NCBI RefSeq assembly: GCF_037975245.1
Contig: NC_092561.1
Span: forward strand, 19,093,508 to 19,155,507
DNA length: 62,000 nucleotides
Reading direction: 5' to 3'
Origin: Apostichopus japonicus
Lineage: Eukaryota > Echinodermata > Holothuroidea > Aspidochirotida > Stichopodidae
The notes under the pieces were generated by a model, which did no database searches, was not told where the DNA came from, and worked only from the letters and a program-made list of their open reading frames with translations. A program made the translations under genes and the position numbers. Numbering within the stretch: the stretch's first letter is position 1; every line of letters starts with the position of its first letter. This document shows, in pieces, positions 1-25,300 of the stretch.

Positions 1-346
1 CTTGGGGGCTTGCAATCTGAGAAATTGCAGGCTTGAGACCCATATTTTAGGGCTAGGTATTCGCAGCATAAAACACTCGGGAAGTGCCGTTTCCGGCCAT
101 CTGGGGGTTTGAAAAACCCAAAATTTCTTGTACGCTCCGCGCCAACCGATGGTGGCGCTCCGCTTAAATAGTCTCTACACATTAGTCCCCCCCCAATAAT
201 TTCCCCTTCCGCCGCGCCTGGAGGGGCACCCCCTCCCCTTAGACCCCTCCCCAGGACGTTGATCCGTATCCACCTAAGTGCCCCCCCATCAAATGCTGGT
301 GCCCCCCCCTGTGCCCCCCCAGACTGAAAAGTCTGGTGACGCCACT
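1..346 (-). mobile_element. Poly-C-rich short elements (hAT-like ends), partial at edge
   Basis: Bases 1-230 are a reverse-complement copy of 27345-27570: both share cggagcgcca, the gtacgctccg motif and gggaagtgcc. A second terminus, gacgccactg, ends at 346 and matches the CAGTGGCG ends of the elements at 3140 and 27670. Runs of C separate them. The left part lies outside the window, so target duplications cannot be tested. Confidence 0.5.
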
Positions 347-473
347 GCTCACCCCCCAACCCCGTACCGCCTTACAGGGAACGTAAGATGTTAACTCAGT
401 TGACATAGCGGTTGTAAGGCTTTTTAACCCTTGAGGTTACTGGTTCTTCCCAGTTGGTCCATAAATATCCATT

Positions 474-476
<3 letters not shown>

Positions 477-537
<61 letters not shown>
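477..537. repeat. (AT)n microsatellite
   Basis: About 60 bp of uninterrupted AT dinucleotides. Confidence 0.95.
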
Positions 538-538
<1 letters not shown>

Positions 539-652
539 CCAAACATTGGCTGTTTTACTTCCAATCACTTACCTAATTCAATTATTGTATCTCACTCGAG
601 ATCCAGCCTTTCTCTAAATGCAGCATAGTTGTTTAACAGTTTTTCCGTTATT

Positions 653-654
<2 letters not shown>

Positions 655-716
<62 letters not shown>
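655..716. repeat. (TA)n microsatellite
   Basis: About 60 bp of TA dinucleotides. The Tyr-Ile-rich frames here are artefacts. Confidence 0.95.
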
Positions 717-717
<1 letters not shown>

Positions 718-720
<3 letters not shown>

Positions 721-1450
721 TAATCTTACCAGCAGAGATGGCTTCGGGGGTTCCCCCTTTTCACCCATCCTTCCTTTCATACACTGTTGGGAAAGATTGT
801 CACAAACGAAGTATTGGCTTGATTATTTTGGAAAAATTGATATGTTAGAAAGTAATTAATGACGCATGACCTTGTTTGGTCATTTCTATGTCGTCAAACA
901 CTATACCATAAAGAAGCAAGCTTGAATAAGTAAACTTATTGACTTGAGAAATATAGCATAAAAACGATATCAACAATAAGTTTCAGATACAACTTCCTGA
1001 TGTAAACAACTTTAATTATAACGTAAAATCATTAATCAATTGATTTGAGAAATTAACCTACTGACGTATCAACATCTTTCTGTGAATAAAAATATGCCAC
1101 AAAGATAGTAGCCAATTGATTTGGGAATAGCGCCCTCAATTAACAAGGTTAACTTAAGAAAGAAATACATACCAGCATTATTCAATGGATTAGAGAAATC
1201 ACAGAAAACTGATATTAACAGCACAACGACATTAACCAGAATTGATGTATCAGCATCAACTTTTTTTGCCCTGATTAACTACGTTCTTTGACAATATAAA
1301 ACGAATGACGATATAACAATATTCAGTGATCAATATCACACGGATTGTAACTTTTCTTGATCTAATAACAATGTTATATTTCATGAACAGCATAACAAGT
1401 TTAAGATAAAGACAAAACCAAAACCGAATTGTAAAATTCAAATAAAAATC
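718..1450. other. Intronic, nothing recognised
   Basis: AT-rich sequence beyond the last visible collagen exon. No exon, RNA gene or repeat was recognised. Confidence 0.5.
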
Positions 1451-1457
1451 CACTCAC

Positions 1458-13417
<11,960 letters not shown>

Positions 13418-13939
13418 GGTAATCAATTCTCCGCTTTGACACACCCCTGCTGCTATAGTACTGTTTCTGACATCCACTGTGTACTTTAATGACAATTACT
13501 GTGGGGACCAAAATCGTATGCCTACAGTGTTGTGGACTCATATATCCCCAAAACAAATAAAACAACACGAAGAAAAATACGAAAAATAAAAACACTTTTA
13601 GTCTGTCCACTAAAACTGACCTTTCCATCTATTGAGCAATTGTACGAATTCAGAACATTTGCTGAACCGTATCACTCCGGCTGTTTCGAGGGCGTTTTAT
13701 AAAAGATATTTGAAAATCAAATCTGGGTACCTGGATATAGTTAATAGTTTTACAATTAGCTTCGGTTAATTGCAATGTTTTGTATTTCGTCACTAAAGGT
13801 TACCTTTATTTCTACATCAGGTCACGGGCTTTTGAATTCTGGTGAGAAAGATATCATGCAGAACCAAGAATTACCAAGCCCTGCAATTATTACAAACACT
13901 TCGTGATCTGGCGAGGGCTTGAACAGATCCGTAGCTTAA

Positions 13940-14300
13940 AGGCATGAAGACTCGCCCCAAACCGTGTGCGGCCATCTGAAAAAGGTTAACTTTCTGTTGC
14001 TTGCAGGTGACGTTTTGTTCGTGTCGCTACAAAATGCAGACAGTAATGAAACGTGATACCTTGTTATCTTTAGCTGGACCTGAGATGTCCATCGCTGTAT
14101 CGTTTGTATACTGTGCTGTGGGTATTGACCGCAGCTGTATGTACTGACTGTACACTAATATCTTATTACCGACGGTAGCAAGCTGTGTGTGTGTATTTTC
14201 TGGGATCGATGGTGGTGTTTAACACTTCTGTTACACCTCATTCGAAACTAGGTCAGATTACCGGCATTAGACGTTTCTTTTTGCGCGAGTCTCCACACGC
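13940..14300 (+). mobile_element. TTAA MITE, copy 1
   Basis: It follows TTAA at 13936-13939 and begins aggcatgaagactcgcccc. It shares the whole family body (cgacggtagcaagctgtgtg, ttctgttacacctcattcg, attaccggcattagacg). The right terminus is degraded after gcgcgagtct, and no right TTAA remains. Confidence 0.8.
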
Positions 14301-14309
14301 GATCTGCCC

Positions 14310-15788
14310 TGTCACGTCGAGATGACAGTTAACTTGGTTGGTGTCTGTATTTCTAATGCCATGATGAAATATAAATGAAGTTAATGTCTAGTATATGCAG
14401 GTGAGGTAGAATTTGGGGAGAAAAACAACTAATTCTATTGAGGTACTGGGTGAGGGGGGTGGGCTACTGTTATCACAATAAAGCGGACATAATTTCAGAG
14501 AACGCAATGATTGTTGGACAGAGGATAACGTTGTGCACTTGGCGTGCACGGAATTTCAATGGTGGTGGTTGTGGTTGGGGATGGGGGTATATCTAAGCAC
14601 AAAGTGCATGCATGGTGCCATTATATACTCCTTGACTGTGCTGTGGGGTTAGAGAGAGGGGAAGGCCATTGGGGGAGGGATGAGGGGTGTAGACACATAG
14701 AAGTGATACTGTGATATCATCCATCCCGACTGAATATAAAGGAAAAGAAAATCCTGACTGAGCCATTTTTCGCACTCCTGTCACGTGGGGGTGAGGGATG
14801 GGTCTTGAAATGGATTCCTGGTCGCTAATCCACCAACGTTTTATTTCCAATCTAGCTGCTAAGAGCAAGATGAATACCAAAGTCCAACTATCAGCCCCCC
14901 CCCCCCCTCGTGAGTGGAAGAGAAGCGCATATGTGTCCACGGCACAATCAGTCGAGTACTGTTGATCTTACTCGATGTAGTGTACTTCTTGAAAGTACTT
15001 GTTTCAGACCAATGAAATTTAAGATGAAATATGAGATATTTTGAAAAGAATTCCATATTCGTGTTGAATTTGTCATTTTATTTTGTGACATAATAAATCT
15101 TTAAAGTGCCATTAAACAAGGGAACTACAAAAGCCCATCAGTCTACTTAGAGAAAAAAGAAAATGGTTAATCTAATCCATTGTTGGTTGGAAGAGAAACC
15201 AATGATATGTAACCTCTACATCGATAAAAACCTGAGTTTCCGAAACACCTGACTGGCAGAAGAAGGTAAGCTATGAAGTTGCGTATAAGTTTGGAGAAGC
15301 ATAAGTTACAAAAGGCTGGGCCTGTGATAAACCAAAGACAATTAAACACCCAGTTACTCTCAATGTCAGCTCTTAAAACACTTCTGGGTAATCACTTTAA
15401 TCCACTCTAAAGTAATCCCTTTAATTCACTCAGTAAAACTAAAATCACATATCATATTCAATTACAAACAACATGATAGTTAAACACCATTTTCATATCA
15501 ACAACCGCCATTAACTGGCCCAATCCTTTCCAAACATGGCAAGGTAGAATTCATGTGATGAAACTCAGAAATAATCTGACATAGTCCGTACCATGGACTA
15601 TTCTACAAGTCTCGGCTCTTATAATATTTGACTAACGTGAAACTTACTCAAACTTGAATAGAATTATAACACTCACACAACATGTGTGTATCATGATGAA
15701 CAGCTCAGGAGAATTGCTCCCCCCCCCCCAAATAAAACTAGAAATTACAGTATAGTATAATATAGATTAGTATAATATAGATTTAGAG
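14310..15788. other. Intergenic between collagen-like and AKR genes
   Basis: No gene was recognised. It holds scattered G and C runs (14455, 14897, 15720). A TTTATT at 15077-15082 would read AATAAA for a minus-strand transcript and could serve the AKR gene about 1.2 kb upstream of it. That role is a guess. Confidence 0.35.
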
Positions 15789-16160
15789 CAGGGGTGGGCA
15801 ACATTTTTGAATGAATGGGCCCGATATAAGGAGTGAAAAATTGACTGGGCCGCACCTAACCAAAGACCTGCTGTTGATTTCAAACCTTTGATTCAGAGGA
15901 CTTTCAAGCAATAGGTGTGTGTACTTAATCTGTATTCACAAAAACATAATGTCAATACAGTACAGTTGATAATTAATGGGGATAATAGGCCTACCTGACA
16001 GCATCATTAGTGCCGATAAATTCTAAGCAGCTAGCTCGTTTTTTGTGATGATGTAAAATAGATTGATATTGTTTCTTTTCCTTGAGACATCTCACTGGCC
16101 GCAAAAAAAAATCACTGGTGGGCCGCATGTGGCCCGCGAGCTGTAGGTTGCCCACCCCTG
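15789..16160. mobile_element. hAT-type MITE, 372 bp
   Basis: The ends are CAGGGGTGGGCAAC and GTTGCCCACCCCTG with the body motif gggccgcatgtggcccgc. Both the inverted ends and the gggccgc core are common in animal hAT MITEs. The flanks atttagag and atttggaa are a diverged 8-bp duplication (six of eight identical). It lies 129 bp beyond the AKR stop codon and may be part of the 3' UTR. Confidence 0.85.
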
Positions 16161-16288
16161 ATTTGGAAGAAAGAAATAATGCTAGTGTGTGATCCAGTGG
16201 TATAATGAACATATTAATTATATCTAATGCCATGATGCACATCTAAAGTAATGGATATAGAGAAATCGCTATATCTTGAGTGGACATC

Positions 16289-16325
16289 TTAGCTTGGGAA
16301 TGGATGGTTGACATGACTGTTCCAA
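16289..16325 (-). CDS. AKR exon 9, C-terminus and stop
   Basis: After a long pyrimidine tract and ttcacag, 37 bp complete the split codon and encode [11 protein letters not shown] followed by TAA at 16291-16289. It fits the short AKR terminal exon, with HP and F near the end as in other family members. Confidence 0.8.
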
Positions 16326-19300
16326 CTGTGAAAAGAAAAAACAAAAGAAATCATATTATTGAATAATTAATTAGCTGTTGATATAAATCAGAATGTTACA
16401 AATATCACCCCAACAAAACAAGTGTAATCTATGCTACAGAATGGAAAGAAATTCTGAACCGAAAAGTGCATTAGAGAAAAACTCACTGACTTTCCTGTGA
16501 ACATTGTTTGCTACTATGGCGATTACCATGCCTTCGATCTTGAGACCGAAGAAAAGTGCACACCAGAAGCAAAAGGGGTACTCGAATGAGTTGACAAGGC
16601 ATTACAAATTTAGTGTTCCAAGTTGAATCGGGGGTATAAAGGGGAAAAAGCTCACAACTTAGGATATGGTACTGCATGCTCCACATTGGTTAGGATATTG
16701 TACTGCATGCTCCACATTGGTTAGGATATTGTACTGCATGCTCCACATTGGTTAGGATATTGTACTGCATGCTACACATTGGTTAGGATATTGTACTACA
16801 TGCTCCACATTGGTTAGGATATTGTACTGCATGCTACACATTGGTTAGGATATTGTACTACATGCTCCACATTGGTTAGGATATTGTACTGCATGCTACA
16901 CATTGGTTAGGATATTGTACTACATGCTCCACATTGGTTAGGATATTGTACTGCATGCTCCACATTGGTTAGGATATTGTACTGCATGCTCCACATTGGT
17001 TAGGATATTGTACTGCATGCTCCACATTGGTTAGGATATGGTACCGCATGCTCCACATTGGTTAGGATATTGTACAGCATGCTCCACATTGGTTAGGATA
17101 TTGTACTGCATGCTCCACAATGGTTAGGATATTGTACTGCATGCTCCACATTGGTTAGGATATTGTACTGCATGCTCCACATTGGTTAGGATATGGTACT
17201 GCATGCTCGACATTGGTTAGGATATTTTACTACATGCTCCACATTGGTTAGGATATGGTACCGCATGCTCCACATTGGTTAGGATATTGTACAGCATGCT
17301 CAACATTGGTTAGGATATTGTACTGCATGCTCCACATTGGTTAGGATACGGTACCGCATGCTCCACATTGGTTAGGATATTGTACAGCATGCTCCACATT
17401 GGTTAGGATATTGTACTGCATGCTCCACAATGGTTAGGATATTGTACTGCATGCTCCACATTGGTTAGGATATTGTACTGCATGCTCCACATTGGTTAGG
17501 ATATGGTACTGCATGCTCCACATTGGTTAGGATATTATACTGCATGCTCAACATTGGTTAGGATATTGTACTGCATGCTCCACATTGGTTAGGATATGGT
17601 ACCGCATGCTACACATTGGTTAGGATATTGTACAGCATGCTCCACATTGGTTAGGATATTGTACTGCATGCTCCACAATGGTTAGGATATTGTACTGCAT
17701 GCTACACATTGATTAGGATATTATACTGCATGCTCCACATTGGTTAGGATATTTTACTGCATGCTCCACATTGGTTAGGATATTTTACTGCATGCTCCAC
17801 AATGGTTAGGATATTTTACTGCATGCTCCACATTGGTTAGGATAGTTTACTGCATGCTCCACATTGGTTAGGATATTGTATTCCATGCTCCACATTGGTT
17901 AGAATATTGTATGGTGTGCTCCACATTGGTTAGGATATAGTAAATGCTCCACATTGGTTAGGATTGCTTTTGATATTTATATTATCAGTAGCACTAACAA
18001 GTTTCCATTGGAGAAACAGAGCAGACACCAAGCTATGACAGCCAAACATAAATACAAAAGGAATACGTGAAACAGCGAGCAGAATTAAGCACTTCAAAGA
18101 AAAAATGCAGCTGTTCTACTAACTTACACCTACTGCGGGCATCGGTAGAGTCAACCTATAACCAGAGCCTTGGTCAGACAGGTCTGGCACCCATGGCAGG
18201 CTAATTGTGTCAGCTCCACAACCCACCACCTCCACACCCCACCCCCTCCCCTTTAAGCATTTTCATGTTAACCTTAATTTACACTATGAATATGAGAATA
18301 TGATATCTTTTACCCCATATTTACCCCATATTGTTCTTGCATGGACCCCTCTGTTAACATTGACCCCCTGCTCTGGTGTCAGCACCCATGACTCCCCATC
18401 TCGTCAGGCCCTCTCCATAATTTGTAAATTTGTCTTGTTCAAGTTAAAGAAAAAACTTACAAGTCCCAAGGACAGGCTCTGTAATTACACTCCAGTGTGT
18501 CCATCTTCTTAATGTCATCTTCTGATAGCTTCACGTCAAGGGCCTATGTAAGTAAACAATGCAACACTTGACACACGTTTCCATGAAAAAAAACTAAAAT
18601 CTACGTTGTTCCTGGTTTCTCAATAATTAAAGATACACCGTTATAATTTAGCAGTCAACATACGATTACAGGTAGTATCATAATTCACACATTCTATATA
18701 AGTTCTGCATTTAAGTTTGGCATAAGTTATGACCACCTGATACACAAATTAAAAAAGTTAGTAGCAGAGTTGTGACCAGTCATTTTACTTTTCCCGGTCA
18801 CATGGACATTCAGACTAGAGTGAAGCGGACAGCTGTGGTCACTTTAATATCTCTACTGGTAACAAGTACACAGACTTGAGTGAAGTCGACAACTCTACTG
18901 TATTATCTCTACTGATAACAAGTAGACAGACTTGAGTGAAGTTCACAACTCTACTGTATTATCTCTACTGGTAACAAGTAGACAGACTAGAGTGAAGTGG
19001 ACAACTCTACTGTATTATCTCTACTGGTAACAAGTAGACAGACATGAGTGAAGTGGACAACTCTACTGTATTATCTCTACTGATAACAAGTACCCAGACT
19101 TGAGTGAAGTTCACAACTCTACTGTATTATCTCTACTGGTAACAAGTAGACAGACTAGAGTGAAGTGGACAACTCTACTGTATTATCTCTACTGATAACA
19201 AGTACCCAGACTTGAGTGAAGTTCACAACTCTACTGTATTATCTCTACTGGTAACAAGTAGACAGACTAGAGTGAAGTTCACAACTCTACTGTATTATCT

Positions 19301-22300
19301 CTACTGATAACAAGTACCCAGACTTGAGTGAAGTTCACAACTCTACTGTATTATCTCTACTGGTAACAAGTAGACAGACTAGAGTGAAGTGGACAACTCT
19401 ACTGTATTATCTCTACTGGGAACAAGTACACAGACTTGAGTGAAGTGGACAACTCTACTGTATTATCTCTACTGGTAACAAGTACACAGACTAGAGTGAA
19501 GTGGACAACTCTACTGTATTATCTCTACTGGGAACAAGTACACCTCAGACTTCTTCGATTCACTATGCATGTATTTGATCAATGAGGCATTTCACTGACA
19601 TGCATGACGGAACATCAATATTCACAATTGTAGGTTGCAAATTTGTTTTGTCATAGATAAATATCTACAAACACATAATATCATATGATATTATGTGTTT
19701 GTATCATATCCACAAAGTTCTAACTTTGTGGATATGATATATGATATTATGTGTTTGTATTTTCATTTTGTTTTCTTCTGAAAATCCATCAGAGAAACTG
19801 TTTCACAAACATAGAGATATACAGTATGCACAGCTGTACTGTACACAGCAGACACACACTGGATACGAACAAGGTTTCATCCAGATCTGGGATATATAGT
19901 AAGGACATGCACGTAGCAGTACCTGTTCTGTAGCCTAGCTTTAGATCTTATCTACCAACAGTACCTGTATTGTAGCCTAGCTTTAGGTCTTATGTACCAA
20001 CAGTACCTGTATTGTAGCCTAGCTTTAGGTCTTATGTACCAACAGTACCTGTATTGTAGCCTAGCTTTAGGTCTTATGTACCAACAGTACCTGTACTATA
20101 GCCTACTGTAGCTTTAGGTCTAACCTATCAACATTACCTGTACTGTAGCCTAGCTTTATATGTACCAACAGTACCTGTACTATAGCCTAGCTTTAGGTAT
20201 TATATACCAACAGTATACAGTTTGGCAATAAGTTGCAAGCATAGTGAACAGGTGAAAAGAGGACAAACTGATTGCTCAGTGGGGTACATACCAAGGAAAA
20301 GTATTTAATTACAATGCAATCTGAATATCTTGTACACAACCAGTCATCTGTTGGATGGACTCCAGAGCTGCTTTTTGGTCCTCCAAACAGAAATTTGGTT
20401 TTCTTGAAGGACTAAAATCAGCTTTGGAGGCGGTCTGATGGGAACTAGTTATGTACATCAAATTCAGATTGCATTGTTACTAAATCCCCCACAACAGTTC
20501 AAAATGATAGATGGTATCATCCCCAAAGCTGGTGTTCCATTAACCAAACCTACACATCTCTCCTAAAGTGCATGTTATATAACGGTGTTCTATTCACCAA
20601 ACCTACACATCTCTCCTAAAGTGTATATAACAGTGTTCTATTCACCAAACCTACACATCTCTCCTAAAGTGTATATAAAGGTGTTCTATTCACCAAACCT
20701 ACACATCTCTCCTACAGCGTACATATTGGTGTTCTATTCACCAAACCTACACATCTCTCCTAAAGTGTATATAACAGTGTTCTATTCACCAAACCTACAC
20801 ATCTCTCCTAAAGTGTATATAAAGGTGTTCTATTCACCAAACCTACACATCTCTCCTACAGTGTACATATTGGTGTTCTATTCACCAAACCTGCACATCT
20901 CTCCTAAAGTGTATATGTTGGTGTTCTATTCACCAAACCTACACAACTCTCCTACACTGTATTTTTATATCGGTGTTCTATTTACCAAACCTAAACATCT
21001 CTCATACAGTGTACATATTGGCGTTCTATTCACCAAGGCCTGTACATGAAAATTCTTAAAAATATTGCCGTGAGGTAGCAACAATTTTAGACCATTCATA
21101 TCACTACAAATTTCATGATGACTAAGTCTTGCTTAAAATCTATTTCATAATGTCATAAAATCTAAGTGGAATATATAAGGAAACCCTACAATAATATATA
21201 TAAATATATGTATGTTTTAGCCGTTTGTTTTGTGACATAAACACAACATGTACATATTGTTGAGGGAAGGGGTCAGAAAAGTAAACATAAAGTGGTAAAA
21301 ACTTGATTCCTAAAACATTCACTAAGCTTAAGCTTATTTTTGGATAATCTCGTTCACGACAGACTGGATCGGCCTCTTTTCAATTGTAAGGAGAAGAAAC
21401 GAGAAGAAAAAAGGGTTACCAGGAAGTTTTGCTCGATTCTTGATGGCGTTACACTCTTGGGTATACAGAGGATACCCTGGCAGAGATGGTAGGCCACCAA
21501 TAGCTGTACAGGGGTGCACCCTTTACTTTCGGCCATCTCCTTCACAAGAGCATTTTCGCGAAGGTTAGGGTCCTTGTCCGATGCCCTGTAAATGATGAAG
21601 ACGAATTTAACGGATTTTATTGAAATCTGTCGCTAATTGTGATAGTAGTAGAGTTTGTCATAACTTGCAGGTGTTATCATGGGTGCCACCAAATGAACCC
21701 TTCTTGGGAGACAGGGGGGGGAGGGGAGAGGAAGGGGAGGGTTGGTTGGCAGTCAATAATTGATTCAGTATTGCATTTATACATAATGCTATGTAAAATG
21801 GGCAACCTGTTATACTAGTTCAAAGATGCATAGTGGTTTTTCTTTATACCCAGAAACCATAGTAGTTTTTAAAAGACAAATTTCTTACCTTTCAAAACTG
21901 ATCTTGAAAATTTGTTCACTAAATTATTCCCTACTTAGGTCCCCGGGATACAATCAGGGGGGCTCATCCTGATATACAGAACATAAATATACAAAATATT
22001 TGTGAGGAATTGTCAACTGTCAACAACTCTGTAAGTGGAGGACATACATTAGTCTTGGAGTGACTCGAATTCGGGACCTTATGATTGGAAGGCACCGGCG
22101 TTAACCACTGAGCTAACACTCCACATCAGTGTGGGTCTCAAATATGCTAGACAGTCAAATACTGGTCACTCAAGCTTAAACTTCATATTGCCTTTTTGAA
22201 CTACCAACGTCAAAGTAACGTTGATATCCTCACTTGAAAACTCTCTACTGTGGACTTCCTTAAAGGTCTGCCAGTAACTTTTCTTAGCTTTTTTCTTTAT

Positions 22301-25300
22301 AGGGATGGAGAGTGGGACTTCACAAAGATCTCTGTCCTATATTTAAGCTTTTAAAATATTATGGTTTGGTTTTGTGTTTTTTCTATCAATGAATGCCTGA
22401 AATATAACATATATATCCTACTTTTGACCAGCTGAATTTCAATCAATTTATATAAATATATATAACATATAAACACTCACCAGGCCCTGTCGGGAGAACC
22501 CAGTGGGCTGTACGCAGTAACCAGAATGTTCTTTGATTTGCAGAACTCGATCAGTTCCTTCTGATTGATACAGGGATGGTTCTCAACCTATGGACGTATT
22601 ATGAAAAACCAAATGTAACTATCGCAGCAGGACCGGTGTTCGATTCCTATCTTGGCCGGATGTGTCCCAATGATGCAGGGAACCGGCCGTGAGAGATAGA
22701 ATGTGGTTAATGGAACAAAGGACCTTCAAATCTAATAGAATGATAAATTCATTAATTACTTGATAAAGTGTGGATATCCAAATAATGAGATAAAAGAGAA
22801 ATATTTATTGAGGTGTCTTCATTTGTTACCAGTCGCCGATAATTTTGAATTTGAGCAATGCCCTGCACAGATTGGGGCTGAAATCAATTCTAAAGCCAAA
22901 CCAGTCACTAAAATCCATCACATACCTGGTTCATGACAATGGGAACCTTTGCGATCTTCAGAAGCTCCTTTAACTGGTTAATGTTAAAGTTGGAGACACC
23001 GATAGACTTGGTCATCCCTTTCTCCACCAGTTTCTCCATCGCCTAGGAGTATGTATGAAATACACATCAGTATATGAATACAGATCAGCATATGACTACA
23101 CATCAGCCTATGAATACACATCAGATACATAGTATAAGTACAGCATACGTGGAACACAGTGACAATGTTTCTACATCGCCTAGAAGTATGTATGAATACA
23201 CATCAGTATATGAATTAATACACATCAGTATATGAAAACAGATCAGTGTATGAATACACAACAGTATATGACTACACATCAGCCTATGAATACACATCAG
23301 ATACATAGTATAAGTACAGCATACGTGGAACACAGTGACAATGTTTCTACATCGCCTAGAAGTATGTATGAATACACATCAGTATATGTATTAATACACA
23401 TCAGCATATGAATACACATCAGCATATGAAAACAGATCAGTGTATGAATACACAGCAGTATATATAATTTCAGTATATGAATACACAACAGTATATGAAT
23501 ACACATCAGTATATGAATACACAACAGTATATGAATTCACATCAGCATATGAATACACAACAGTATATGAATTCACATCAGCATATGAATACACATCAGC
23601 ATATTTGAATACACATCAGTATATGAATACACATCAGTATATGAATACACATCAGTATATGAATACACATTGAGTATATGAATACACATCAGCATATGAA
23701 TACACATCAGTATATGAATACATATCAGTTTATGAATACACATCAGTATATCTCTATCATTTCACACAGTCTTTTCAGACCTCCTAGTTCCCAGAATGTG
23801 ATGCACAAATTCTTAGAGGATCACCTAGTGCACCATCGTGGTGCTGTAGAAGCCCCTCCAAGAGACCCTCTGCATCCCCCATCATGTGATTACCTTCCCC
23901 TCTTACCAGACCGTTCACTTCAATCATCAGGTGATGTAACAGGACTGTCATAACAGACCTGACATAACACCCCAAATAACTTGTCTACATATCTAGATTT
24001 TTTTTTAAGCCTTCACCTAAGTGGACCACCTGTTTCACCATAAAGTGTATTTTGCACCAATTTCTCCAACATGAGATGTCCCCCCCCCCCTACCACAGAC
24101 CATCTACTGTACTACACCCTACATAATGTACATCTCATATTACTAAGCCAGCTTTTTCACAAACATGTGCTATTCACCCTCCCCTTCCCCTGATCACTCT
24201 ACCAGGCCATTTACTTCTCCCATTATCTGACTTACACCCCCCTCCCAATAACAGACAAACCACCTCTCCCATCACGTGATGTATACCCTACCCGACCCCC
24301 ACCCCCCCCCCCCCCCAACCTCACTCTCTCTCTAGCCTATCCACCAGGGAATAATTTAAGTGTTAACATTTTGCATGCAAGTTTTGAAAGCTCTGTGCTT
24401 TGTCTCTTATAAAATACTACATGGTTCCTGTGAACGGGAACTGCTATGCATCATGGCCCTTGGTGTAGCACTTTGCTCATATTGCATACGATGCTGGGTA
24501 TTAAATTATTCCTGTGTCTACTACCAGGTTTGAGCCTGGGGTAAAAAAATCACAGAATTTTGCAAAAATTGCGGTATAGGCTCCAGTTTGCGTATGCTAC
24601 AGTGTGTTAGGATAATAGTTTTTGTCCCTGAGGTAGAAAAGAAATCACGGATATTCCGCGAATTCGCGGAAAAAGCTCATGCCTGCACTATACCCTCCAA
24701 TGACTAACCTTCCATGTGTCAGTATAAGGGACATCGTCCATCAGAGGCTTCTTGTCTTCTCCGACTGGGAATGTGTTCCTGTCATCCAGATGCTGCAAAT
24801 AAAAAAGAAATTCAATCAATCTAAAACTCAGATCACATTAGACAGACATCTGCAGTGGTATCATCAATCATTTTTGTGTTTTTTTACTTAAACTCATCTG
24901 AATTCGGAATCATTTCATTGAATTCGCATCAACGGAGTGTTACAGTAGCTCAGTGGTTAACGCTGGTGCCTTCCGATCATAAGGTCCCCGGTTCGAGTCA
25001 CTCCAAGATTAATGTACGTCGTCCAGTTACAGGGTTGTTGACAATTCATAATCATGGACATTAAACATGAATGTAAGAGACTGACTTCCGTCAGCTTGCG
25101 GCTTTGATAAGCCAATGAGGCTTCTCCTAGGTTCCTGCTTGCAGGAGGATCTAAAATACATGCATAAATACATTTTTATTCCTCAGTCTGTCCACCATAC
25201 TATCACCGTTGTTAATTACCTTTGTTTTTTCTCCCTTTGTTCTTTTCCTCTATTGTTGTATCGTGTTTATCTGTAATGTTCAACTTGTTTAAGGGGGACT

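Noticed and set aside
618-859. Tyr-Ile repeat frames
   Set aside because: Products of the TA dinucleotide array; the same applies to 12722-13034.
16659-17965. Regular 31-bp repeats resembling a CRISPR array
   Set aside because: Units are directly adjacent with no unique spacers, in a eukaryotic intron.
21334-21519. Alternative C-terminus of AKR by reading past exon 7
   Set aside because: The frame runs into intron sequence; exon 8 supplies the conserved AKR C-terminal region with correct phase.
22620-22690. Another SINE head (ggtgttcgattcc)
   Set aside because: Only a B-box-like motif; no A box or shared body found.
23391-23760. Met-Asn-Thr-His-Gln-Tyr repeat frames
   Set aside because: Translation of the 18-bp minisatellite inside an AKR intron.
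24938-25012. Functional tRNA gene
   Set aside because: A and B boxes are present, but the sequence continues into a SINE body shared with a second copy, and the anticodon stem is imperfect.
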